A stretch of DNA of 64,000 nucleotides from assembly GCA_023251535.1 (NCBI GenBank), contig JAHEYP010000003.1, forward strand, positions 1-64,000, written 5' to 3'. The notes beneath the pieces are model-generated. The model saw nothing but the letters and a program-made list of their open reading frames with translations. It was not told the origin of the DNA and searched no databases. How positions within the stretch are numbered: the stretch's first letter is position 1; each line of letters opens with the position of its first letter. This stretch comes from Bacteroidota bacterium. GTDB lineage: Bacteria > Bacteroidota > Bacteroidia > AKYH767-A > OLB10. Position numbers and translations under genes: made by a program. Positions 56,480 to 64,000 of this stretch are shown here, piece by piece.

Positions 56480-58735
56480 TTATTGCTGCTTTAATAATGT
56501 TACGGTGACTGAACACCCTTGATTTATTTGACTATTTATGGTTACTGTTCCAGAGTGGCGGTCGATAAATTGTTTTACTATTCCTAAACCTAATCCTGTA
56601 CCCGGATAGCTCATTGTATTTGAAGCTCTAAAGAATGAACTGAACAGTTGATTTTGTTCATCCTCTGGTATTCCAATACCACGATCTGTAATTGTTATAA
56701 ATACAATTTCTTCTTGTTCTTCAAAATCTAAAACTATTGGACTCTCAGAGTCAGAATATTTGTATGCATTGTTTAATAAGTTATGAATAACATGTTCAAT
56801 TAATTTATTATCGAAGTTTACCATCACTTGTTGTTCACCTAACGTCGTAACTACAGTACGGCTGTGATGAATAAGTTCGAAGTTTTGAATACAATTCTTT
56901 AAGAACATAACAATATCTTGGCGAAAAGGTTTAAATGGCATTTTGCCTGATTGGATTTTGCCGAATAATAGCACATTGTCCATTATTTGAGTCATTCGCT
57001 CAATTTCTTCTAAACATCGCTTTAAATGAATATCAACTCTTTCAGGATATTTTATTTTTTCTTTGATTAAAATAACTTTAATTAATTCTATACTCGTCAT
57101 GATTCCTGCTAATGGTGTGCGGAATTCATGTGATGCCATGCTCACGAATTGGGATTTCAATTCACCTAGCGCTTTTTCCTTATTCAGCGATTTTTGAATA
57201 ATAAACTCAGCATTTTTAATTGGTGTAATATCTGTTTCAACTGAAACCCAATTCACAATGTTGCCATGATCGTCGAATACAGGATTTGATGTCAGGTATA
57301 CCCAAAAAGTACTTCCATCTTTTTTATAGCACAATTTTTCGCCTGAGAATGGTAATCCGTTATCTGTAGAATATTTTAGTCTTTCTAGTACTTCATTCCC
57401 GGTTTCTGGACCTGATAAAAAGAATGGTTTTTGTCCAATGACATCGGTCAAAAGGTATCCTGAAGTTCGTTCAAATGATTCGTTGGCCCATTCGATTTTT
57501 GTATCGGGATCGGTAATTAGCACCATTGAAGTGGTTTGCTTGGCTACGAGTGCCAATCTTTTTAATGTTTCTTCCTGGAGCTTACTTTCTGAATAGTCTC
57601 GACAAATACAAACCATGCCTCCGTCGGGAAGTAAATTTAGTGTAAGTTCAACGTAGATTTTTCTATTAGTGCCTCGTAAGTTAGCTCTCGTAATTCCTCT
57701 CCACTTTTTGCTTTCAATGAGACTTGGGAAAACTTCTTTTTCTATTCTTTCGATTTCTTCTTGATCATAAAATTCTCTCCATGTTTTGCCTAGTAGTTCA
57801 TTCTCTTTTTGATATCCGAACATTCGGATATGTGAACCGTTTAAGTAAGTGTATTTTCCTTCAAAATCAAGTAATGCAATTCCGTCGAGTGATATTTCGA
57901 TTGCAACTTCTTGTCGCATATTTTTTAATTCATACGCTTTTAATTGGTCGATATTTAATCCATAGCCTAATGCATATTTGAATTCGCCATTCGGCTTATA
58001 GATGCCATGCATAATTCTAAGATTATGGAACGATTTGTCTTGTCGTTCAATTGTTTCTTCGAATGAATAATAATGAAGCTTGTTCTTTAAGAAATGTTCG
58101 TATTTTGTTCGGCGTTCTTGTGCAATTGTTATTGGTAGATTTCTAAAATTGCAATAATCAAAATCGTCTTTACCAATCAGCCAATTTCTGACTTCGTCGC
58201 TTTTTATTGCGTGGTTATTGAGATACAAATATTTTTGTGATTCATCAAAAACTGCAATGTCAGCAGGTAAGTTGTCAAGGATTTCTTTGTAAAAATCCCT
58301 CGAAGTTTCAGCTTCTTTGATTTTGGAATAGTTGGAATCGTTTTCAAAAAAAATAAAAAGATGTCCACAACTATTGTCTACATTTATAATGCACGAAGAA
58401 CTTATTTTATAGTAATGTGAACTGTTATCTGAATAATTTATCAGTTCAAAATCATTGGTATTTAAAGAATCGCAAGTAATGTAATCATTTAACTCTGTTT
58501 TGGATAGGCCAAGAATTTCATTTATTGGTGACTTGACTTTTCGTTCTAGATGATTAAAAAATACTTTTGCTTTTTCATTAATATCCACAATAGCAAAGTT
58601 CCGGTCAGTAAATATGGCCGGTCCTGGTAAAATATCAAGCTGCATGGATATATTTTTAATCAATAGTTGGTGATTTTTGTAGAGCCCTCGATCTACTAGA
58701 TTTGCAAATAAATGACTTTCAGCGACACTTTTCAT
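56480..58735 (-). CDS. Cytoplasmic multi-PAS sensor histidine kinase (copy 2)
   Basis: The 751-residue protein has four PAS-like units (about 30-510), a HisKA domain with His536 in ASHEFRTPL, and an ATPase domain with ITDRGIGIPEDEQ and GTGLGLGIVKQF. I chose the ATG at 58735 because AAGGAAG lies four bases before it. A GTG at 58762 could extend it by nine residues. There are no membrane helices. It pairs with the LuxR-type regulator and is divergent from the pyruvate:ferredoxin oxidoreductase gene, a possible target. PAS ligands are unknown. Confidence 0.92.
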   Translation of the reverse strand: MKSVAESHLFANLVDRGLYKNHQLLIKNISMQLDILPGPAIFTDRNFAIVDINEKAKVFFNHLERKVKSPINEILGLSKTELNDYITCDSLNTNDFELINYSDNSSHYYKISSSCIINVDNSCGHLFIFFENDSNYSKIKEAETSRDFYKEILDNLPADIAVFDESQKYLYLNNHAIKSDEVRNWLIGKDDFDYCNFRNLPITIAQERRTKYEHFLKNKLHYYSFEETIERQDKSFHNLRIMHGIYKPNGEFKYALGYGLNIDQLKAYELKNMRQEVAIEISLDGIALLDFEGKYTYLNGSHIRMFGYQKENELLGKTWREFYDQEEIERIEKEVFPSLIESKKWRGITRANLRGTNRKIYVELTLNLLPDGGMVCICRDYSESKLQEETLKRLALVAKQTTSMVLITDPDTKIEWANESFERTSGYLLTDVIGQKPFFLSGPETGNEVLERLKYSTDNGLPFSGEKLCYKKDGSTFWVYLTSNPVFDDHGNIVNWVSVETDITPIKNAEFIIQKSLNKEKALGELKSQFVSMASHEFRTPLAGIMTSIELIKVILIKEKIKYPERVDIHLKRCLEEIERMTQIMDNVLLFGKIQSGKMPFKPFRQDIVMFLKNCIQNFELIHHSRTVVTTLGEQQVMVNFDNKLIEHVIHNLLNNAYKYSDSESPIVLDFEEQEEIVFITITDRGIGIPEDEQNQLFSSFFRASNTMSYPGTGLGLGIVKQFIDRHSGTVTINSQINQGCSVTVTLLKQQ

Positions 58736-59065
58736 ACTTCTTCCTTTAAAATAAGGGGACACCCCTATGTTTTTTTTATAATTGAGCCAATATTTTGCAG
58801 TTAAATGACATGATTACGTCAATTGGCTTTGATGTTTTATGCAATATAGATGTGTATTTAATTGAAATCATTCAAAATTTTTATTTGTTGAATTATATGA
58901 CATTATTTCAGATGTTCCCTATGTAGATGGTAGCCTTTTTTATTTTTTTTGTTATAGTCACATTTTAGTGATTGACGAAGATTTGATTTAGACATGATTT
59001 TCATCACCCTTAAAAAGGCGGTTAAATTCTAATTTTCGGGACTCATTTTACCCAAACTAGGAATT
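58736..59065. other. 330-base divergent intergenic region, kinase copy 2 / oxidoreductase
   Basis: It is AT-rich with T-runs at 58770-58778 and 58937-58950. A ribosome-binding sequence for the kinase (58740-58746) and a small GGGG/CCCC stem near 58754 lie at the left. I see no gene and no promoter matching the Bacteroidota consensus on the oxidoreductase side. Confidence 0.6.
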
Positions 59066-62000
59066 ATGGAAACTACTTCTTTATCGCCTGAAAAAGCAGG
59101 AAAAAGCAAGGCTCAGGAAAAGAAATTTGAAATTATGGATGGTAACGAAGCTGCCGCTTATGTAGCTTACCGTACCAATGAAATATGTGCTATTTACCCT
59201 ATAACGCCTTCATCGGCAATGGGTGAATTCTCCGATGAGTGGAGTTCTGACGGAAAGAAAAACATTTATGGCACTGTTCCCACGGTTATCGAGATGCAAA
59301 GTGAGGCAGGAGCAGCAGGGGCATTGCATGGATCGCTTCAAGGAGGAGCTTTATCTACCACATTTACTTGTTCTCAGGGATTATTGTTAATGATTCCGAA
59401 TATGTACAAGATTGCTGGTGAATTAACGCCTACGGTCTTTCAGATTGCTGCGAGGGCATTGGCAACGCATGCTTTGTCGATTTTTGGTGATCATTCAGAC
59501 GTGATGGCGGTGCGTTCTACTGGATTTTCGATGTTATTCGGGAATAACCCTCAAGAGGCAATGGATATGGCTTTGATTGCTCAAGCTTCTACATTGCGAT
59601 CTAGAGTGCCTTTCTTAAATATTTTCGATGGATTCCGTACTTCTCATGAGCTAAATAAAGTAGAGCTTATTGATGATGAAGTTATGAGAAGCATGATTAA
59701 TCCGGAAGATGTTAAAGCGCATCGCAACCGTGCATTAAATCCAGAATCTCCATTTATTCGCGGAACAGCTCAAAATCCTGATGTTTTCTTCCAAGGTCGT
59801 GAGGCTTCAAATACTTTTTATTTAAATGTTCCTGGCATTGTTCAGCAAGCAATGGATCGATTTGCTGAACTTACAGGAAGAAGTTATAAGTTATTTGAAT
59901 ACTATGGTGATGCTCAAGCTGAGGACATCATAATCATTATGGGTTCAGGTAATGGTGCTGTTCGCGAAACGGTAGATTATTTAAATGCGCAAGGAAAGAA
60001 AACTGGGGTGCTTTCAATTCGTTTATTCCGTCCGTTCTCTGTAAAAGATTTTATTCATGCAATACCTAATTCTGTAAAACGAATAGCTGTATTGGATCGT
60101 TGTAAAGAAAACGGCGGAATTGGTGAGCCGCTTTATATGGATGTTTGTGGTGCTTTGCGTGAAGGATGGAAGGGCAATCAGCCTTCTGTAATAGGTGGAC
60201 GATATGGATTGGCTTCGAAAGAGTTTAATCCTGGAATGGTGAAGGCTGTTTTCGATGAAATGATTAAGGCTGAGCCTAAAAATCACTTTACAATCGGTAT
60301 TCACGATGATATTACACATACTAGCTTAGAGTGGGATGAGAGCTTTAATCTTGAAAATCAACATCGCTTCCGCGGATTATTCTATGGATTAGGAGCCGAT
60401 GGTACAGTAAGTGCGAATAAGAATTCGATTAAAATTATTGGCGACGGTACTAATCAATATGTGCAAGGGTATTTTGTATATGACTCTAAAAAATCAGGTT
60501 CCTTAACTGTATCGCATCTTCGTTTTGGCGATAATCCTATTCGTTCAACTTACCTAGTGCAAAGTGCTAATTTTATTGCTTGTCATCATTTCTCTTACTT
60601 AACAAAGTATGATGTCTTGAAATATGCTGAGAAGGGTGCAACATTCTTATTAAATGTTCCTTATGATGCAAATGATGTGTGGGATCGACTTCCTGATAAT
60701 ATTCAAGAGGAGATCATTCATAAACAACTGAAGTTTTATGTGGTGAATGCTTCAAGTGTTGCTCGCGAAACCGGAATGGGGTCAAGGATTAATACAATTC
60801 TTCAAACATGTTTCTTTGCTATCAGTAATGTTCTTCCTCGTGAAGAAGCAATTCAGAAAATTAAGGAAGCAATTTATAAATCCTATTCTAAGAAAGGAGA
60901 GGCAGCAGTTCAGAAAAATTATGTGGCCGTTGATCAAGCGGTAGCGCATCTTCACGAAATTAATTACAGCGGATTTGCTATCGGCCGTTTAAAACCAGAA
61001 CCGTTAATTTCTGGTGATGCTTCGGCATTTGTGAAAGATGTCATCGGACAGATTTTAGCAGGAGAAGGTGATAGTTTACCTGTTAGTGCTTTTCCTGTTG
61101 ATGGAACTTATCCTTCGGGAACTACTCAATATGAGAAACGAAATATAGCAGATAAAGTACCAGTTTGGGATGCTGATCTGTGTTCTCAATGTGGTAAATG
61201 CTTTATTATTTGTCCTCATGCCGCAATTCGTTGTAAAGTTTATGATAAGTCGGCTTTGTCAAATGCGCCTTCTACCTTTAAGTCTACCACTCCAATAGGT
61301 AAAGAATTTAATCGTGATACAGAAGTTTATTCATTACAAGTAGCTGTTGAAGATTGTACAGGTTGTAATTTGTGTACCGAAGTTTGTCCGATAGAAAGTA
61401 AAACTGAAAAAGGGCATAAGGCTATTAACATGGTTGATCAATTGCCAATCAAGGAGCAAGAAAAAGTGAACTGGGATTATTTCTTAAGTCTTCCTGATCT
61501 CGATCGTGATCGTGTTAATCGTACTACCGTGAAAGGAACGCAGTTCTATGAACCATTGTTCGAATTCTCGGGTGCATGCTCAGGTTGTGGTGAGACTCCT
61601 TACTTGAAATTGTTAACGCAGTTGTTCGGAGATCGTATGATTGTTGCTAATGCAACAGGATGTTCATCGATATTCGGAGGTAATTTGCCAACAACACCAT
61701 GGACGCATAATAAAGAAGGTCACGGACCTGCTTGGGCGAATTCATTGTTTGAAGATAATGCTGAATTCGGATTAGGATTGCGTTTAGCTACTGATAAGAA
61801 GAAAGAAACAGCATTACATTTATTACATAAACTCAAAAATATTGTAGGTCCTGATTTAGCCGAAGAAATTGCTATTAGTCCTGAAATTACAGAAGGTGAC
61901 TTTAGTAATCGACGCAAGCATATTACTAAGTTAAGAGAAGTATTACGTACGATAGATCGACCTGATGCAAAAGAATTATTACAGCTTACGGATTTCTTAA

Positions 62001-62641
62001 GTGAAAAATCGCTTTGGATAATAGGAGGTGACGGTTGGGCATACGATATTGGATTTAGTGGACTAGATCATGTGCTTTCAACTGGCGAGAATGTAAATAT
62101 TTTGGTGTTGGATACTGAAGTATATTCAAATACCGGTGGACAAAAATCGAAATCTACTCCGATGGGATCTAGTGCGAAATTTGCGGTTAAAGGAAAACAA
62201 ACCTCTAAAAAAGATTTAGCATTACAAGCCATTGCTCATGGTAATGCTTACGTTGCTCAAATTGCGATTGGTGCTAATGATCAGCATACGGTACGCACAT
62301 TATTAGAAGCAGAAGCATACAATGGTCCATCAATCGTGATTGCATATAGTCATTGTATAGCTCACGGATATGATATGGCGAAAGGAGCGGAGCATCAAGT
62401 GAACGCTGTTAAATCGGGTTACTGGCCATTGTTTAGATTTAATCCTAGAAAAGCAAGAGGAGAACGCTTCACACTTGATTCAAAAGAGCCAACATTGGCT
62501 GTAGGTGATTTTATGTATAAAGAAAATCGATTTGATGTAATTCGTACAAGTAATCCTGCTCGCGCTGAAGACTTCTTACATCGCGAAGAATCAGAAGTTG
62601 CCAATCATTGGGAACGCTTACTTACCTTAAAAGGATTGTAG
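59066..62641 (+). CDS. nifJ: Pyruvate:ferredoxin (flavodoxin) oxidoreductase
   Basis: The 1191-residue single-chain enzyme has all domains in order. The pyruvate-binding start holds YPITPSSAMGEFSD, followed by domains II and III. A 2x[4Fe-4S] ferredoxin domain has Cys706, 709, 712, 716 and Cys764, 767, 770, 774. The thiamine-diphosphate domain has proximal-cluster cysteines 838 and 841 (CSGCGETPY), GGDGWAYDIGFSG and EVYSNTGGQKSKS. It makes acetyl-CoA, carbon dioxide and reduced ferredoxin from pyruvate. It is normally an anaerobic or microaerobic enzyme, notable beside oxygen-dependent tyrosine catabolism. Confidence 0.96.
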   Translation: METTSLSPEKAGKSKAQEKKFEIMDGNEAAAYVAYRTNEICAIYPITPSSAMGEFSDEWSSDGKKNIYGTVPTVIEMQSEAGAAGALHGSLQGGALSTTFTCSQGLLLMIPNMYKIAGELTPTVFQIAARALATHALSIFGDHSDVMAVRSTGFSMLFGNNPQEAMDMALIAQASTLRSRVPFLNIFDGFRTSHELNKVELIDDEVMRSMINPEDVKAHRNRALNPESPFIRGTAQNPDVFFQGREASNTFYLNVPGIVQQAMDRFAELTGRSYKLFEYYGDAQAEDIIIIMGSGNGAVRETVDYLNAQGKKTGVLSIRLFRPFSVKDFIHAIPNSVKRIAVLDRCKENGGIGEPLYMDVCGALREGWKGNQPSVIGGRYGLASKEFNPGMVKAVFDEMIKAEPKNHFTIGIHDDITHTSLEWDESFNLENQHRFRGLFYGLGADGTVSANKNSIKIIGDGTNQYVQGYFVYDSKKSGSLTVSHLRFGDNPIRSTYLVQSANFIACHHFSYLTKYDVLKYAEKGATFLLNVPYDANDVWDRLPDNIQEEIIHKQLKFYVVNASSVARETGMGSRINTILQTCFFAISNVLPREEAIQKIKEAIYKSYSKKGEAAVQKNYVAVDQAVAHLHEINYSGFAIGRLKPEPLISGDASAFVKDVIGQILAGEGDSLPVSAFPVDGTYPSGTTQYEKRNIADKVPVWDADLCSQCGKCFIICPHAAIRCKVYDKSALSNAPSTFKSTTPIGKEFNRDTEVYSLQVAVEDCTGCNLCTEVCPIESKTEKGHKAINMVDQLPIKEQEKVNWDYFLSLPDLDRDRVNRTTVKGTQFYEPLFEFSGACSGCGETPYLKLLTQLFGDRMIVANATGCSSIFGGNLPTTPWTHNKEGHGPAWANSLFEDNAEFGLGLRLATDKKKETALHLLHKLKNIVGPDLAEEIAISPEITEGDFSNRRKHITKLREVLRTIDRPDAKELLQLTDFLSEKSLWIIGGDGWAYDIGFSGLDHVLSTGENVNILVLDTEVYSNTGGQKSKSTPMGSSAKFAVKGKQTSKKDLALQAIAHGNAYVAQIAIGANDQHTVRTLLEAEAYNGPSIVIAYSHCIAHGYDMAKGAEHQVNAVKSGYWPLFRFNPRKARGERFTLDSKEPTLAVGDFMYKENRFDVIRTSNPARAEDFLHREESEVANHWERLLTLKGL

Positions 62642-62688
62642 TTAATTAAATAGAGTGTTATCAGACACAAAAAATGTTGAATTAAAAT

Positions 62689-62706
62689 GCCTCCCGAATG
62701 GGAGGC
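62689..62706 (+). terminator. Intrinsic terminator after the oxidoreductase gene
   Basis: GCCTCCC and GGGAGGC arms enclose GAAT, with six T following on the + strand. Confidence 0.88.
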
Positions 62707-62857
62707 TTTTTTGTGAGATGTAAAAATCTAAATGAGTTAAATGAATTTCATTGGACAACTAAAATATTAAGTAATTTTAATCTTAGTGTACATTATTATT
62801 TATATAACCTGTTTCTGTTGATTTAAAGAATGTTTATTGGATGAGTAGATTAAAACA

Positions 62858-62894
62858 AAAGAAGGTTGAACCTCATCGAGATTCAACCTTCTTT
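62858..62894 (-). terminator. Hairpin terminator downstream of amt
   Basis: A 13-bp perfect stem (62858-62870 with 62882-62894) encloses 11 bases. Read leftward, TTTTGTTTTA follows or overlaps the outer stem. The position suits the end of the leftward amt transcript. Confidence 0.65.
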
Positions 62895-62978
62895 GTTTTT
62901 GGTAACATAAAAATACCCTAGAAAAACATAAATAAAATTTTGAAAATAATTAGGATTATCGTTTGTCAATTATTTTTT

Positions 62979-64000
62979 CTACAATACTCCTTCATCATAA
63001 GCTTTTTCACCATGAAGTGAAATATCGAGTCCACTATCTTCATCTGCTTGAGATACTTTAACTGGAGTAATCAAATTGATTATTATAAGCATGGCGTATG
63101 TAAAGACGAAAGCATAGATACAAGCACTAACAACTGCAACTACTTGTTTTATAAAAAACATTGAATCGCCGTTTAACAATCCGTTGGCGCCGGCTGCATT
63201 CATCGCTTTTGATGCAAATACGCCAAGTAAAATGGTTCCTAAGCATCCTCCAACACCATGCACTCCCCAAACATCTAAAGCATCATCCCAACCCATTTTG
63301 TTTTTCATGTGAACTGCTACATAACAAACAATGCCTGCAATTATTCCTATTAAACATGCCGCAGGTAAAGTGACATATCCCGCAGCAGGAGTAATCGTTG
63401 CTAATCCCGCAACAGCTCCTGTCAATAATCCTACAAACTTAGGTTTTCTTACAAAGTACCATTCAATTGCTAGCCATGTAATAGCTGCGAACGATGCTGC
63501 AACGTCAGTATTTAAAAATGCTAATCCTGTTACAGCGTTAACGTCTAATGCGCTTCCTGCATTGAATCCATACCAACCAAACCATAATAATCCTGTTCCA
63601 ATGGCAATTAACGGAACACTGTTAGGAGTTGATTCTTTATCCCTTCTTTTTCCTACATAAATTACTGAAGCTAACGCTGCGAATCCTGCAGTTGCGTGAA
63701 CAACAATTCCTCCTGCGAAATCCATTACTCCCCATTTAGCTAATAATCCGCCACCCCATACCATATGAGCGAAAGGATAGTAAACTAATAGTTGCCAGAA
63801 AACAAGGAAAAGTAAATATGATTTAAATGTGATACGATTAATAAAGGCTCCAGTAATTAATGCAGGTGTAATAATTGCAAACATCATCTGGTATGCCATA
63901 AATACAAATTCCGGGAGCTTCGTGTTTCCAGCAAATGGTGTATTTAAATCTACTCCTTGCATGAATGCTTTATCGAAATTTCCGATTATTCCTCCTAATG
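62979..64000 (-). CDS. amt: Ammonium transporter, Amt family (5' end cut by window)
   Basis: The visible 339 residues lie within an Amt/Rh channel. The open frame continues past the ATG at 63962 to the window edge (LGGIIGNFDKAF), so the true start is outside. Motifs include AYQMMFAIITPALITGAF, WGGGLLAKWGVMDFAGGIVVHATAGFAALA with the first pore His, DVWGVHGVGG with the second, and a charged C-terminal tail (EDSGLDISLHGEKAYDEG) that usually meets GlnK. It imports ammonium. No glnK gene is seen on the 3' side. Confidence 0.95.
   Translation of the reverse strand, partial: LGGIIGNFDKAFMQGVDLNTPFAGNTKLPEFVFMAYQMMFAIITPALITGAFINRITFKSYLLFLVFWQLLVYYPFAHMVWGGGLLAKWGVMDFAGGIVVHATAGFAALASVIYVGKRRDKESTPNSVPLIAIGTGLLWFGWYGFNAGSALDVNAVTGLAFLNTDVAASFAAITWLAIEWYFVRKPKFVGLLTGAVAGLATITPAAGYVTLPAACLIGIIAGIVCYVAVHMKNKMGWDDALDVWGVHGVGGCLGTILLGVFASKAMNAAGANGLLNGDSMFFIKQVVAVVSACIYAFVFTYAMLIIINLITPVKVSQADEDSGLDISLHGEKAYDEGVL

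Larger units (their letters stand above)
62642..62978. other. 337-base intergenic region with two terminators
   Basis: It contains the rightward terminator at 62689 and the convergent hairpin at 62858. The rest is AT-rich with no supported gene. A 26-codon ATG frame across the second hairpin has no coding signs. Confidence 0.7.

Noticed and set aside
58754-58766. Small AGGGG/CCCCT stem before kinase copy 2
   Set aside because: The five-pair stem with a three-base loop at an alternative GTG start is short enough to be chance.
62841-62921. 26-codon ATG frame across the amt-side hairpin
   Set aside because: It covers the terminator stem, has no ribosome-binding signal and no coding features.
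1-64000. tRNA genes, CRISPR arrays, insertion sequences, integrases or attachment repeats
   Set aside because: I looked through the intergenic stretches and saw no cloverleaf-like sequence, spaced repeat array, transposase or integrase motif.

Overview
The window is AT-rich chromosomal DNA from a member of the phylum Bacteroidota. The evidence is type IX secretion C-terminal domains of both kinds (type A and gliding-associated type B), a PorP/SprF protein, SprB-type repeats, the gene order nusB–DUF1573–yajC–YbbR–coaE, a long-form NusB, a PUR/DUF3276 protein, and several -7 boxes of the form TAnnTTTG. I cannot name a genus. No rRNA, tRNA, CRISPR array, insertion sequence or prophage is visible. 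Both ends cut through genes: a family 2 glycosyltransferase on the left and an ammonium transporter on the right.

Region 1 (1-19197) makes and exports a surface polysaccharide. One unbroken leftward run, 19197 down to 3720, holds a five-PAS hybrid histidine kinase, a single-domain response regulator, a phosphoglycosyl transferase with a receiver-like N-terminus, a short TolC-family protein, a Wzc-like co-polymerase, a flippase, an O-antigen polymerase/ligase and four glycosyltransferases. It ends at a bidirectional terminator (3675-3692). Gaps are at most 24 bases and many genes overlap, so I read it as a single operon. A second leftward pair (acetyltransferase, glycosyltransferase) and a rightward pair (glycosyltransferase, methyltransferase) probably act on the same polymer. 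No Wza-type exporter is present, and the co-polymerase has a kinase-like domain with its nucleotide-binding motifs lost.

Region 2 (19317-31666) holds a beta-carbonic anhydrase, KDO-8-phosphate synthase, an RlmI-like rRNA methyltransferase, three large proteins with type A T9SS sorting domains (a propeller-like protein, an M1 metallopeptidase and a glycine-rich SprB-repeat protein), an SLC13 transporter and a YciO/Sua5 protein.

Region 3 (31671-41252) is housekeeping: NAD(P)HX repair, an MBL-fold exonuclease-like protein, coaE, a YbbR protein, yajC, a DUF1573 lipoprotein, nusB, a leucine-type dehydrogenase, an ABC exporter and a PUR-family protein.

Region 4 (41318-49164) has a REC-HPt phosphorelay protein and a four-gene T9SS/gliding locus: a PKD/SprB adhesin-like protein, PorP/SprF, a PorE-like OmpA protein and a second type B protein.

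Region 5 (49352-52300) is tyrosine catabolism (homogentisate and 4-hydroxyphenylpyruvate dioxygenases) plus a haem-binding protein. Region 6 (52303-58735) is a duplicated pair of PAS histidine kinase/response regulator genes with an unrecognised, receiver-like ORF between them. It stands divergently to a large pyruvate:ferredoxin oxidoreductase gene (59066-62641), and the window ends in amt.

The most unusual part is the polysaccharide operon. It appears wired to a cytoplasmic phosphorelay in place of the usual tyrosine-kinase control, and it carries three degenerate or reduced components in a row (pseudo-receiver transferase, half-size TolC protein, pseudokinase co-polymerase).
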